Positions 1-7,861 of a stretch of DNA of 64,000 bases are shown here, one piece after another. The DNA is from Allofournierella_A excrementavium (lineage in GTDB: Bacteria > Bacillota > Clostridia > Oscillospirales > Ruminococcaceae). The stretch's first letter is position 1. The number at the start of each line of letters is the position of its first letter. Position numbers and translations under genes: made by a program. The notes under the pieces are model-generated. The model was not told the DNA's origin and searched no databases. It saw nothing but the letters and a program-made list of their open reading frames with translations. Location of the stretch: assembly GCA_019120375.1 (NCBI GenBank), contig DWVE01000025.1:6924-70923 (forward strand), written 5' to 3'.

Positions 1-69
1 GTCGCAGAAGGGGCAGCGCCGGGGATACACCAGCCCCGCCGCCAGCTGCGCGGCGACCCTCAGCTGCAT
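1..69 (-). CDS. ComF family protein, N-terminal fragment (runs off the window)
   Basis: Only the first 23 codons are in the window. The reading frame starts at the ATG complementary to 67-69 and overlaps the last 10 bases of recD2, so the two are translationally coupled. The visible peptide ends in LVYPRRCPFCD, which matches the start of the zinc ribbon found at the N terminus of ComF-type phosphoribosyltransferase proteins linked to DNA uptake (a Cys-x-x-Cys right after a Leu-x-x-Pro stretch). The phosphoribosyltransferase domain itself would lie outside the window, so the family call rests on the ribbon, the start and the position after a DNA helicase gene. Confidence 0.6.
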   Translation of the reverse strand, partial: MQLRVAAQLAAGLVYPRRCPFCD

Positions 70-2285
70 TGTACCGTTCCAGCGCCCAGCAGCGCGCGAA
101 GGCAGCTGTACCGCTTGTTTTTCTGCACGTTTGCCACCATCTCTTCCATCACCGAAAGTTCACCCGGCAGGACGCAGAGTTTTTTCGCTCTGGTGACGCC
201 GGTGTACAGGAGATTGCGATAGCGGAGCATTGTGGGAACACCGCTCAGCGGCATCACCACCGCTGTGAACTCGGTGCCCTGGCTTTTATGGACGGTGATG
301 GCGTATGCGATCTCCAGCTCCTGGAGGGTATCCGGGCCATAGGTTATCTTTCTGTCTTCCATCTGCACCAGCAGGGTGCGCTGGGCTGGATCCACCTGCA
401 GGATGACGCCCATATCCCCGTTGAACACGCCCACGCCCGATTCTCCCCCATCACGCTCATAGGGGATGAGGTAATCGTTCCGCACCTGCATCACCTTGTC
501 GCCCTGACGGAGCACCCGGTCGCCGACTTCCAGTTCGGGCTTATCCGCGGCGGGCGGATTGAGCAGCTGCTGCAGGCAGGAATTCAGTTCCGTGGTGCCC
601 ACCGGGCCAAGTTTGCTGGGGCAGAGCACCTGAATGTCACGCATGGGGTCAAAACCATAGGTGGCGGGCAGGCGGCGGCTCACAAGATCGCACACCAGCT
701 GCTGGCACGCCATGCCCGCAGAGGGCAGGAAGAAGAAATCGCTTTCTTTCGTGCCCTTTTGGGGCACAAAGCCCTCGACGATGCGGTGGGCGTTTTTCAC
801 GATGAGGCTTTGGCCCGACTGGCGGAAAATGTGCTCCAGCCTGACCGTCGGCACCACGCCGCTCTGGACGACCTCGCCCAGAATATTGCCGGGGCCCACG
901 CTGGGCAGCTGGTCGGCATCGCCCACCATGATGATGCGGCAGCCGTGGCGCAGCGCCGCCAGCAGGCTCTGGAACAGCTTCACATCCACCATGCTCATCT
1001 CATCCAGCACCACCACATCGCACTTGAGCAGGTTTTTCTCGTTGTGGATAAAGCGCAAAAGGCGGCTCTGCGGGTCGTAGTCCACCTCCAGCAGGCGGTG
1101 GATGGTCTGGGCCTTCTGGCCCGTCAGCTCCGACATGCGCTTGGCCGCGCGCCCGGTGGGCGCGCAGAGAGACACTCGCTGCCCGGAATGCTGCAAAAGC
1201 GAGAGGATGGCGTTCACGGTGGTGGTCTTGCCGGTGCCCGGTCCGCCGGTGAGCACCATCACGCTGCTGCTCATGGCCATGCGGATGGCTTTGCGCTGTT
1301 CTTCCGCGTAGGCAAAGCCCTGGGCGCTTTCCAGAACGGCGATGCTCCGGTCCACGTCGGCGGGCGGAGTCACAGGATGGCGGCTGAGTTCCCACAGCCG
1401 GGCGGCAATGTCGATCTCCGCGTTGAAAAGGTCCGGCAGGAAAATGAACTCGCCCTCCGCGCGGGTGCATTTGTGCGCCTCGCCATCATCGAGCAGATGA
1501 TCCAGTTCTATATCCACCGCGTCCGTTCCGATCTTCAGGTGGTTGGCGGTGCACTGCACCAGCCTTTCGCGGGGCAGACAGGTGTGTCCGTTGCCTGCGT
1601 TGTGGCGCAGGACATAGAGAAGACCCGCCCGCACCCGCAGGGAGTCCGTCGAGTCGATCTGCAGGTCGGCCGCAATGACGTCCGCCCGGCTGAATTGCAG
1701 GTGCAGCGGTTCCCCGCAGAGGATATAGGGGTTGCGATTTATCTCCTCCACTGTGGAGGGCCCGAAATGTTTGAACACCTCCACCGCCTGCGTCGCCGAG
1801 ATGTTAAAGCGGCCCAGATAGGCCACCGCCTCCCGCACGCCGAACATCCGCCTGAACTCGTTCGAAATGGCTTTCGCCTTTTCAGGGGTGATGCCCCGCA
1901 GCTCGGTCAGGCGCAGCGGGTCATTGGCAATGACCTCCAGGCAGTCGGCGCCGAAGCGCTCCACGATCTTTTTGGCGGTGGCGCGCCCGATGTAGGGCAG
2001 CGCCCCGCTGGAGAGATAAGAAAGGGTCGCCGCAAGGTCCTGCGGCATGCTGACCTCGCATCTTTCGGCTTTGAACTGCGGGCCGTGGGCGGGATGGATC
2101 TCGAACCGGCCGTAGACCGTGACGCTTTCGCCCGGGTTCACTTCTCCCACTTCGCCGGTGACCACATGAAGCTCGCCGCCGGCATTCACCTCGAACACGG
2201 CATAGCCGGTGTCGGGGTTTTCAAAAATCACATTCTCCACTACGCCTTCCATGCACAGAAGTTCCCCGGAACGCACCTCATCCAT
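60..2285 (-). CDS. recD2: RecD2-type ATP-dependent DNA helicase (YrrC family)
   Basis: Superfamily 1B 5'-3' DNA helicase acting in repair without RecBC partners. About 741 residues from the ATG at 2285, chosen because an AAAGGGGAG ribosome site precedes it; the open frame runs 51 codons further upstream without a site. An N-terminal OB-like region and helix-hairpin-helix repeats (LSYLSSGALPYIGRATAKKI, then LRGITPEKAKAI) precede the motor. Walker A is GGPGTGKTTT near residue 350, Walker B is DEMSMVD, and a late YAITVHKSQGTEF block is the conserved helicase motif V/VI region. The length and the long N-terminal extension fit RecD2 rather than RecD of RecBCD. It lies 83 bases after the sulfatase gene and overlaps the ComF fragment, suggesting a minus-strand operon. 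Confidence 0.93.
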   Translation of the reverse strand: MDEVRSGELLCMEGVVENVIFENPDTGYAVFEVNAGGELHVVTGEVGEVNPGESVTVYGRFEIHPAHGPQFKAERCEVSMPQDLAATLSYLSSGALPYIGRATAKKIVERFGADCLEVIANDPLRLTELRGITPEKAKAISNEFRRMFGVREAVAYLGRFNISATQAVEVFKHFGPSTVEEINRNPYILCGEPLHLQFSRADVIAADLQIDSTDSLRVRAGLLYVLRHNAGNGHTCLPRERLVQCTANHLKIGTDAVDIELDHLLDDGEAHKCTRAEGEFIFLPDLFNAEIDIAARLWELSRHPVTPPADVDRSIAVLESAQGFAYAEEQRKAIRMAMSSSVMVLTGGPGTGKTTTVNAILSLLQHSGQRVSLCAPTGRAAKRMSELTGQKAQTIHRLLEVDYDPQSRLLRFIHNEKNLLKCDVVVLDEMSMVDVKLFQSLLAALRHGCRIIMVGDADQLPSVGPGNILGEVVQSGVVPTVRLEHIFRQSGQSLIVKNAHRIVEGFVPQKGTKESDFFFLPSAGMACQQLVCDLVSRRLPATYGFDPMRDIQVLCPSKLGPVGTTELNSCLQQLLNPPAADKPELEVGDRVLRQGDKVMQVRNDYLIPYERDGGESGVGVFNGDMGVILQVDPAQRTLLVQMEDRKITYGPDTLQELEIAYAITVHKSQGTEFTAVVMPLSGVPTMLRYRNLLYTGVTRAKKLCVLPGELSVMEEMVANVQKNKRYSCLRALLGAGTVQCS

Positions 2286-2368
2286 CGCTCTGGCTCCCCT
2301 TTCCCCGCAGGCAGATTCAAAGCCATTATACCGCGGGCCCGGGGCTTTGTAAACCGAAGCGCGGCCCG

Positions 2369-4306
2369 TCATCGGGTCAGGGCGTACTCCTCGCCGAACA
2401 TCAGGTCGTACTGCAGCAGCCAGTGGTTCTGGAACCACTGTTCCTGTTCCTCGGTGAGGTCGGCGTCGGTGGCCGTGCCGTCGGGCAGGATGGTCACGCC
2501 CAGCGTGCGGCTGCGGTAAGCGGAGAGCTGATTTGCCAGATAGCGGAACATGGGCGGCTCTTCCAGGCCGTAGAGCTCCATCAGCACAGGGCTGATCTGA
2601 TAGGCGGCCACGGTGCCCAGGTCCACCTTGCCGTCCCAGTAGTTGCTCCAGATGAGCAGCGGCATCTGGTGAAGCTCGGGGCTCTCACTGTCCGCCCCGG
2701 AGGCGTAGCCGGTGGCGGTGTAGACTTCATAGCCGCTGCCGATGGGGTTGTAGTGGTCGCCCCAGAACACCAGGATGGTGGGCTCGTCCACCTGGCTGAA
2801 GTAGTCGGTGAGGGTGCCCAGCATGGCGTCCGCCTCCCGCACGCCGGTGGCGAAGTCCTGCAATGCGCCGAGGGTGCTCTCACTGATGCCCTCCGGCGCC
2901 TCCAGGATGCCCACAAGCTCATCCTCGGGGTAATTATTCTTGTTGTAGCTGGTGTGGTTCTGCATGGTCACGGCGTGGATGAAGAGGGGCTTGTCCTCGT
3001 CCCGCTCCTCATACTCCTGAATGATGCGCCGGGCCATCTCCGCGTCGGTCACAAGGCCGCCGGACCACTCGGTGTCCCGCTTGCGCTCGGGGTCCACGAA
3101 ATCCTCCAGCGAGATGAACTCATCGATGCCCAGGTTGGGGTAGGCGGTGTTGCGGCTCCAGAACTTGGCATAATAGCAATGGATGGCCTTGGTGGCGTAG
3201 CCCTGGTCCTTTAAGTACGACGCGATGGAGAACATGGGCCGGGTCACATGCTGCTGGAAAGGCTTGGACCCGCTGGGCAGAAACTCCACCGAAAAGCCGG
3301 TAAGGGCCTCGAACTCCACGTCGCAGGTGCCGCCGCCGAAGCTGGGGCTGTAAGCCTTGCCGTAGGCGGAGGTCTCCATCAGGCGGTGGAGGTTCGGCGT
3401 GACCGGCTGGTCGAAGACCACGCCGTAGTCTTCCAGCTCCTGCACGTCCCAGAAGGATTCGTCCATGATGAAGATGATGTTGGGCTGGGTGACCTGCCCG
3501 TCCCCCGCCTGGGCGTAGCTGCCCTCAAACTCGGGGGTGAGGTCCTGGTTGTATGCCTGTTCCACCAGCTCTTTCACGGCCTCTTCGGAGTAGTCCTCGG
3601 GCTCGTCCACCTCAAGGTTCTGAATATTGGTCAAAAAACCCGCGATCACGCCATAGTTGCGGTAGTAGCGGTTCTGCATCCACATGTCCGGCACGATGCC
3701 CACCATCCGGGAGCCGGTGGGGCTGAGGAACACAAGGAAAAGCAGCGCAAGGCCTCCCGCCCCGGGCGCCGCCCAGGAGAGGATGAACTGCCACACCGCC
3801 CCTCCCCGGGGACGGGGCACAAGGCAGGCGAAAACTGCCAGCGCCAGAATGATGAGGGCGCTGACCCACATGGAGGTCTGCAGTTCCAGACCTGCCTTGC
3901 CCACCACGTCGGCAGCCTCCGCGCCCTGGGAGAGGTCCCAGGGGAAGAAAGGCTCGCCCCGCAGCTTGAGTTTGAAATAGGTCACTGTGGCGGGGATGCA
4001 CCCGCCCGCGCCGCACACCAGCACCGCCAGCGCGGGCAGCCGCGTCAGGTTCGCCAAAAACAGATAGGTGCACAGGATGAGCAGCCAGCTGCAGGCAAAA
4101 CTGCCAAAATGAGGCAGAAAGTTGTCGGTCCAGAAGGAGGCGCTCAGGCTCCCCCGGTGGATCCATTCGGTGCACAGCAGAGTTGCGGTGGCCACGATGG
4201 GAGCCATCGGCCACCAGAAGATGGAAAGTTTCGCCCGCCAGGGCGCTCTCTGTTTCAACGTCGTTTGCAAGGGAAATGAAACCTCCTGAAAAAGTTTTGC
4301 CGTCAT
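2369..4306 (-). CDS. LTA synthase family membrane sulfatase (phosphoglycerol transferase-like)
   Basis: Polytopic membrane enzyme of the lipoteichoic acid synthase/alkaline phosphatase superfamily, 645 residues. About five hydrophobic segments occupy the first 200 residues, followed by an extracellular sulfatase domain. Visible catalytic elements: metal-binding MDESFWD near residue 282, the nucleophile Thr in FGGGTCDVEFE near residue 326, and GDHYNPIG near residue 516. The family transfers glycerol phosphate from phosphatidylglycerol onto a glycolipid or glycan on the outer face of the membrane. Whether this copy makes true LTA cannot be told from sequence. Its start overlaps the end of ylmC by 4 bases (ATGA-type coupling). 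Confidence 0.88.
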   Translation of the reverse strand: MTAKLFQEVSFPLQTTLKQRAPWRAKLSIFWWPMAPIVATATLLCTEWIHRGSLSASFWTDNFLPHFGSFACSWLLILCTYLFLANLTRLPALAVLVCGAGGCIPATVTYFKLKLRGEPFFPWDLSQGAEAADVVGKAGLELQTSMWVSALIILALAVFACLVPRPRGGAVWQFILSWAAPGAGGLALLFLVFLSPTGSRMVGIVPDMWMQNRYYRNYGVIAGFLTNIQNLEVDEPEDYSEEAVKELVEQAYNQDLTPEFEGSYAQAGDGQVTQPNIIFIMDESFWDVQELEDYGVVFDQPVTPNLHRLMETSAYGKAYSPSFGGGTCDVEFEALTGFSVEFLPSGSKPFQQHVTRPMFSIASYLKDQGYATKAIHCYYAKFWSRNTAYPNLGIDEFISLEDFVDPERKRDTEWSGGLVTDAEMARRIIQEYEERDEDKPLFIHAVTMQNHTSYNKNNYPEDELVGILEAPEGISESTLGALQDFATGVREADAMLGTLTDYFSQVDEPTILVFWGDHYNPIGSGYEVYTATGYASGADSESPELHQMPLLIWSNYWDGKVDLGTVAAYQISPVLMELYGLEEPPMFRYLANQLSAYRSRTLGVTILPDGTATDADLTEEQEQWFQNHWLLQYDLMFGEEYALTR

Positions 4307-4587
4307 TCCAGCAGCCGCGCCCAGAACCCGCCGCGGGCTTTGGGCGTGCCGGTGGGCAGCTGGGTGCGGACAAGGATCACGTCCGCGCCGATGGCGTCTA
4401 TCTCCCGCCAGGGAATGAACACGTCCTCCTGCCGGCCCAGCAGTCCGAACAGCCGCGGCCGGCCCAGCAGGACGAGCCCCTCAAGGGCGGCGGTCTGCGG
4501 GTCAAAGCGAAGATCGTCCGCCCGGCCGAGGTTCGCCCCCAGCGGCACCTGGATCACATCCTTTTTGCAAAGCTCGCTCAGGGTCAT
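4303..4587 (-). CDS. ylmC: YlmC/YmxH family sporulation protein (PRC-barrel)
   Basis: Small 94-residue protein starting MTLSELCKKDVIQV, with the pattern GxxLGRADDLRFDP, a hydrophobic strand and VFIPWREIDAIGADVILV. This is the PRC-barrel fold of the YlmC/YmxH family, conserved in spore formers and of unknown biochemical role. The C terminus (PTGTPKARGGFWARLLE) is an arginine-rich tail. The gene overlaps the following sulfatase gene by 4 bases and is divergent from the HAD hydrolase gene. Confidence 0.8.
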   Translation of the reverse strand: MTLSELCKKDVIQVPLGANLGRADDLRFDPQTAALEGLVLLGRPRLFGLLGRQEDVFIPWREIDAIGADVILVRTQLPTGTPKARGGFWARLLE

Positions 4588-4703
4588 GGTCCTCCCCTTT
4601 CCGGGCCGTGCGGCGGAGTGCCTTCGCTATACTAAACGATGCTGACCCCCGCTGTATTGCAACGAGCCCCATGTTTGCCTGTTGAAAAGATATGTGTCCG
4701 GTT

Positions 4704-4732
4704 TTGTATTTTAGCACAAAATAGTGTATAAT
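4704..4732 (+). promoter_or_regulatory. Sigma-A type promoter of the HAD hydrolase gene
   Basis: TTGTAT at 4704-4709, a 17-base spacer and a perfect TATAAT at 4727-4732. The start codon follows about 48 bases later, with GGGAGG at 4766-4771 as ribosome site. Confidence 0.7.
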
Positions 4733-4780
4733 GGATGAAACTTGTCAAAGAACAACCCTTTCCTCGGGAGGATATGACCC

Positions 4781-5407
4781 ATGTACAAAAACATCGTGTT
4801 CGATCTGGGCGGCGTCGTGGTGGATTTTGCCCCTCACGATTTTCTGCTGGACCGTTTTTACGACGAAGCCATCGAGACAAAGGTGTACGACATCACCTTC
4901 GGCAGTGTGGAGTGGCGTCAGCTGGACGCCGGCGAACTGGACCGCGAGGCCGGCAACGCCGCCATGCTCCAGAAAGCCGCCGAGGCCGGCTGCACCTTTG
5001 AGGTGCAGAGCGTGCTGGACGACTGGTACCGCATGCTCAAGACCCGCCGCCGCACGGTGGACGTGATGAAGCGGCTGAAAAAGATGGGCTTCTCGCTGTA
5101 TTACCTCTCCAACATTCCCTGGGACGTTTATGAGGAGATGCAGCAGCGGGACTTCTGGCCCCTGTTCGAGGGCGGCGTGGCCTCCTGCGAGGCGGGCGCC
5201 AACAAGCCCGACCCCCGCATTTTCCAGCTTCTCATCGAGCGCTACGGCCTCGTCTGTTCCGAGACCATCTTCGTGGATGACAACAAGCTGAACACCACCG
5301 CCGCCTACGACCTGGGCATCACCGGCATCCACTACAAGGGCGGCGCGTCCTTCCTGCGGGCGCTGAATGCCTGCGGCATCCCCATCAAGGAGCACCTTCT
5401 CTGGTAA
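4781..5407 (+). CDS. HAD family hydrolase (HAD-IA, YihX-like)
   Basis: A 208-residue haloacid dehalogenase-type phosphatase. Motif I is FDLGGVVVDF at residues 6-15; the usual second Asp of DxDxT-type enzymes is here Val-Val-Val-Asp, as in the YihX-like subgroup. Motif II is LSNIP near residue 109, the motif III lysine lies in GANKPDPRIF, and motif IV is FVDDNKLN near residue 166. The helical cap between motifs I and II is of the C1 type. The substrate is probably a small phosphorylated sugar or nucleotide but cannot be named. It is a single-gene unit with its own promoter and terminator. Confidence 0.85.
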   Translation: MYKNIVFDLGGVVVDFAPHDFLLDRFYDEAIETKVYDITFGSVEWRQLDAGELDREAGNAAMLQKAAEAGCTFEVQSVLDDWYRMLKTRRRTVDVMKRLKKMGFSLYYLSNIPWDVYEEMQQRDFWPLFEGGVASCEAGANKPDPRIFQLLIERYGLVCSETIFVDDNKLNTTAAYDLGITGIHYKGGASFLRALNACGIPIKEHLLW

Positions 5408-5420
5408 AACACATCCCTCT

Positions 5421-5451
5421 CCCCCGTGCCGGCGGCACGGGGGATTTTTTT
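5421..5451 (+). terminator. Intrinsic terminator after the HAD gene
   Basis: Stem CCCCCGTGCC / GGCACGGGGG with a 3-base loop, followed by A and seven T residues. Confidence 0.9.
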
Positions 5452-5483
5452 ATGCCCGGGCGGGCCGGTCCCTCACCCAGCTT

Positions 5484-5516
5484 TTGACAGTCTTCTCCGC
5501 CGCCGCGCGGTACACT
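5484..5516 (+). promoter_or_regulatory. spoIIG-type promoter with a stretched spacer and a Spo0A-box-like site
   Basis: Perfect TTGACA at 5484-5489 and TACACT at 5511-5516 are separated by 21 bases instead of 17. The B. subtilis spoIIG promoter is known for a similar over-long spacer, which makes it depend on phosphorylated Spo0A. The -35 lies within TTTGACA, one mismatch from TTCGACA, the reverse complement of the 0A box. GGGAGG precedes the spoIIGA GTG start by about 9 bases. Confidence 0.55.
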
Positions 5517-5536
5517 GTTAGCCGGGAGGTGGGGCT

Positions 5537-6436
5537 GTGAAGATCGTTGTCTATCTGGATATCCTGCTGGTGACGAATTTCATCGCAGGGTATTTTCTTT
5601 TGCGGGCGGCCGGCTGGCTTGCCGGCGCGGCCTGCTCTGCGCCCCGCGCCCTGGCCGGAGCAGCGCTTGCCGCGGCCAGCACGCTGATCCTTTTAGCGCC
5701 CGCCTTGCCCGCGCCGCTGGGTTTCTCCTACAAGCTGGCCAGCGCCGCGCTGGTGACACTGGCCGCCTTCGGCTGGCATGGTCTTCGCCCTTTTCTGCGG
5801 GCGGGGGCATGGTTCTTCGCCCTCAATCTGGGCCTGGCGGGCCTTGCCCTGCTGGGATTGCAGCGGGGCGGCATGAACGGCGTGCGGGTGCACAACCTGA
5901 CGGTGTATGCGGATCTTTCGCCGATGGTGCTGGTGCTCTCGGTGCTGGCGGTGTATCTGGCAGTGCGGCTGGTGCTGCTGGTTTTCGGGCCGCCCGCCGA
6001 CCAGGAACCCTGGCAGCTGGAACTGCGTCTGGCCGGCAGTGAGATACGGGTCCAGGCTTATTATGACACCGGCTTTTTTCTGCGGGACCCGGTGGGCGGA
6101 CGCCAAACTCTTCTGGTCAGCTGGCCGGGGGCGGAGCGTCAGCTTTCGGACGAAGTGAACGCCTTTCTGCGGGGATACTTTTCAGGGCAGAACCCTCTTC
6201 CGCCCGAGGGGCTGGGCCTGCGGCTGGTGCCCTGTTCCGGGGCCGCCGGCAGCACCGTGCTGCCGGGTCTGACCGCCGCCGGCGCCCGGCTCACGGGGCA
6301 GGGACACACGCTCACCGCCCGAAACGTGACGGCTGTGTTCACCGCCGAGCCCCTGCGGGACGGGCAGTTCCAGGCCCTGTTCGGGCGGGAATTCCTGATG
6401 AACGAGACCGAAAGGAGGTCCAAAGCATGCACCTGA
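5537..6436 (+). CDS. spoIIGA: Sigma-E processing peptidase SpoIIGA
   Basis: Membrane aspartic protease that cleaves pro-sigma-E in the mother cell after asymmetric septation. 299 residues from a GTG start behind GGGAGG. It begins KIVVYLDILLVTNFI, the family signature, and has about five transmembrane helices in the first 150 residues. The soluble half carries YYDTGFFLRDP with the catalytic Asp near residue 177 (Asp183 in B. subtilis) and ends in a FGREFLMNE stretch typical of the family. It overlaps sigE by 10 bases, so protease and substrate are made together. Confidence 0.95.
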   Translation: MKIVVYLDILLVTNFIAGYFLLRAAGWLAGAACSAPRALAGAALAAASTLILLAPALPAPLGFSYKLASAALVTLAAFGWHGLRPFLRAGAWFFALNLGLAGLALLGLQRGGMNGVRVHNLTVYADLSPMVLVLSVLAVYLAVRLVLLVFGPPADQEPWQLELRLAGSEIRVQAYYDTGFFLRDPVGGRQTLLVSWPGAERQLSDEVNAFLRGYFSGQNPLPPEGLGLRLVPCSGAAGSTVLPGLTAAGARLTGQGHTLTARNVTAVFTAEPLRDGQFQALFGREFLMNETERRSKACT

Positions 6437-7146
6437 ATCTGTTCCGCCGTCTTCTGGCCGGGCTGCGCCGCCTGCTGGCGCGGCTTCGGCTGCCCGGCGG
6501 CGTTTACTACATCGGCGGGCCGGAAGCCCTGCCGCCGCCCCTGACCCCTGAAGAGGAAAAGCTGGTGTTTCAGGGGCTAGAAGAGGGCCGGCAAAGCTGC
6601 CGCGACATCCTCATCACCCACAACCTGCGGCTGGTGGTGTACATCGCGCGCAAGTTCGAGAGCAGCGGCATCGCCGTGGAGGACATCATCTCCATCGGCA
6701 CCATCGGGCTCATCAAGGCGGTGAACACCTTTGTGCCCGCCAAAAACATCAAGCTGGCCACCTACGCCAGCCGCTGCATCGAGAACGAGATCCTGATGTT
6801 CCTGCGCAAGAGCAGCAACCGCCGCCAGGAGACCAGCATCGACGAACCGCTGAACACCGACGGCGAGGGCAACGAGCTGCTTTTGTCCGACGTGCTGGGC
6901 ACCGACCAGAACCAGATCAGCGCCCAACTGGAGCAGGACGCAGAGAAGGACATGCTGCTGGCGGCGGTGGACCGGCTGGCCCCCCGGGAAAAGCAGATCA
7001 TGCAGATGCGCTTCGGGCTGCTGGACGGCGTGGAGCACACCCAGAAAGAGGTGGCCGACGAGATTGGCATTTCCCAAAGCTACATCTCCCGGCTGGAAAA
7101 GCGCATCATCGCCCGGCTGCGCCGGGACCTGGAAAAGATGTGCTGA
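6427..7146 (+). CDS. sigE: RNA polymerase sporulation sigma factor SigE (pro-sigma-E)
   Basis: Mother-cell sigma factor, 239 residues, with an AAAGGAGG ribosome site inside the end of spoIIGA. The first ~25 residues are a basic amphipathic pro-sequence, followed by VYYIGGPEALPPPL, which matches the SpoIIGA cleavage region. Region 2 contains NLRLVVYIARKFESSG and IGTIGLIKAV; region 4 ends in TQKEVADEIGISQSYISRLE, the -35 binding helix-turn-helix. Length and order match the family with no defects. A strong terminator follows 6 bases after the stop. Confidence 0.97.
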   Translation: MHLNLFRRLLAGLRRLLARLRLPGGVYYIGGPEALPPPLTPEEEKLVFQGLEEGRQSCRDILITHNLRLVVYIARKFESSGIAVEDIISIGTIGLIKAVNTFVPAKNIKLATYASRCIENEILMFLRKSSNRRQETSIDEPLNTDGEGNELLLSDVLGTDQNQISAQLEQDAEKDMLLAAVDRLAPREKQIMQMRFGLLDGVEHTQKEVADEIGISQSYISRLEKRIIARLRRDLEKMC

Positions 7147-7152
7147 GTTTGC

Positions 7153-7202
7153 AGCAAAACAGAGCCCCCGCCGCCTGCAGGCGGCGGGGGCTCTGTTTTG
7201 CT
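7153..7202. terminator. Bidirectional terminator between sigE and a convergent gene
   Basis: A very long perfect stem, AGCAAAACAGAGCCCCCG...CGGGGGCTCTGTTTTGCT (about 23 bp, 4-base loop TGCA). A-rich and T-rich flanks on the two sides let it work for sigE (+) and the 7207-7722 gene (-). Confidence 0.9.
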
Positions 7203-7206
7203 TTCG

Positions 7207-7722
7207 TCAGGCGGTCTTGCTTTCCACCATTTCGGTCTGCTGCACGAACAGCGGCATCAGGCCGCCCCGCAGGCCCATCTCACTGTCCGGCAGGGCAAGC
7301 AGATAGTCAAAGCCGTTTTTGCTCCAGCGCAGCATCGCTGCGCCGCCCTCGTTCTGGCTGATGTTCACCCGGATGTCCCGGTGATACAGGGTCACCTGCT
7401 CCCGGAAGTTCTGCTCAAAATCGCCCTCCCGCAGGTCGGCGCCCGCACGGCCCACCCGCAGGATAAGCTTCCACTCCGGCTCCACCGTGTATTCCAACTG
7501 AGCCACCGCCCCGCTCAAAAGAGATATGCGGTCCAGCCGGACGATGTCATTTTCCGGCAGGCTCCGGGCCCGGAAGCCCGCGCGGCGGCCGAAATCCGGC
7601 CGGGCGTACGCCCACTGCCCCGTGCCAAACCGGGAATAGAGCAGGGCCGCTGCCACCGTGATGAGCACCGCCGCCAGCAGCACGCCCCCCACGGCCAGCG
7701 CCGCCAGGATACGAATCTCCAT
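7207..7722 (-). CDS. Membrane-anchored hypothetical protein
   Basis: 171 residues with one N-terminal transmembrane helix (residues ~5-28) and an extracytoplasmic domain with alternating beta-type hydrophobicity (QLEYTVEPEWKLILRVG; VTLYHRDIRVNISQ; MLRWSKNGFDYLLALP). The Trp-x-x-x-Gly-Phe-x-Tyr-x-Leu pattern resembles DUF4367-type domains of sporulation and anti-sigma-like proteins, but I do not recognise the family with certainty. A GGGGGAG site precedes the ATG. It is wedged between sigE and sigG, divergent from sigG, which hints at a sporulation link only by position. Confidence 0.6.
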   Translation of the reverse strand: MEIRILAALAVGGVLLAAVLITVAAALLYSRFGTGQWAYARPDFGRRAGFRARSLPENDIVRLDRISLLSGAVAQLEYTVEPEWKLILRVGRAGADLREGDFEQNFREQVTLYHRDIRVNISQNEGGAAMLRWSKNGFDYLLALPDSEMGLRGGLMPLFVQQTEMVESKTA

Positions 7723-7800
7723 ACAAGATCACTCCCCCTCCCCCTCACTGTATGCGCGCGGGCGGCAGATGTGCGGCCAGCTTTTACCAGCGGCCGCGCT

Positions 7801-7830
7801 GTTTGCCCGGCGCGGCAGGCGGCCATACTT
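7801..7830 (+). promoter_or_regulatory. Candidate forespore (sigma-F/sigma-G) promoter of sigG
   Basis: GTTTG at 7801-7805 and GGCCATACTT at 7821-7830, 15 bases apart. The -10 fits the sigma-F/G pattern GGNNANAHTR at nine of ten positions and the -35 fits GYWTA at four of five. It lies about 30 bases before the sigG start. sigG is known to be read by sigma-F and then by itself in Bacillus. Confidence 0.42.
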
Positions 7831-7861
7831 TTGTCATGCCAAGGGGGGAGCGTGACCATCT

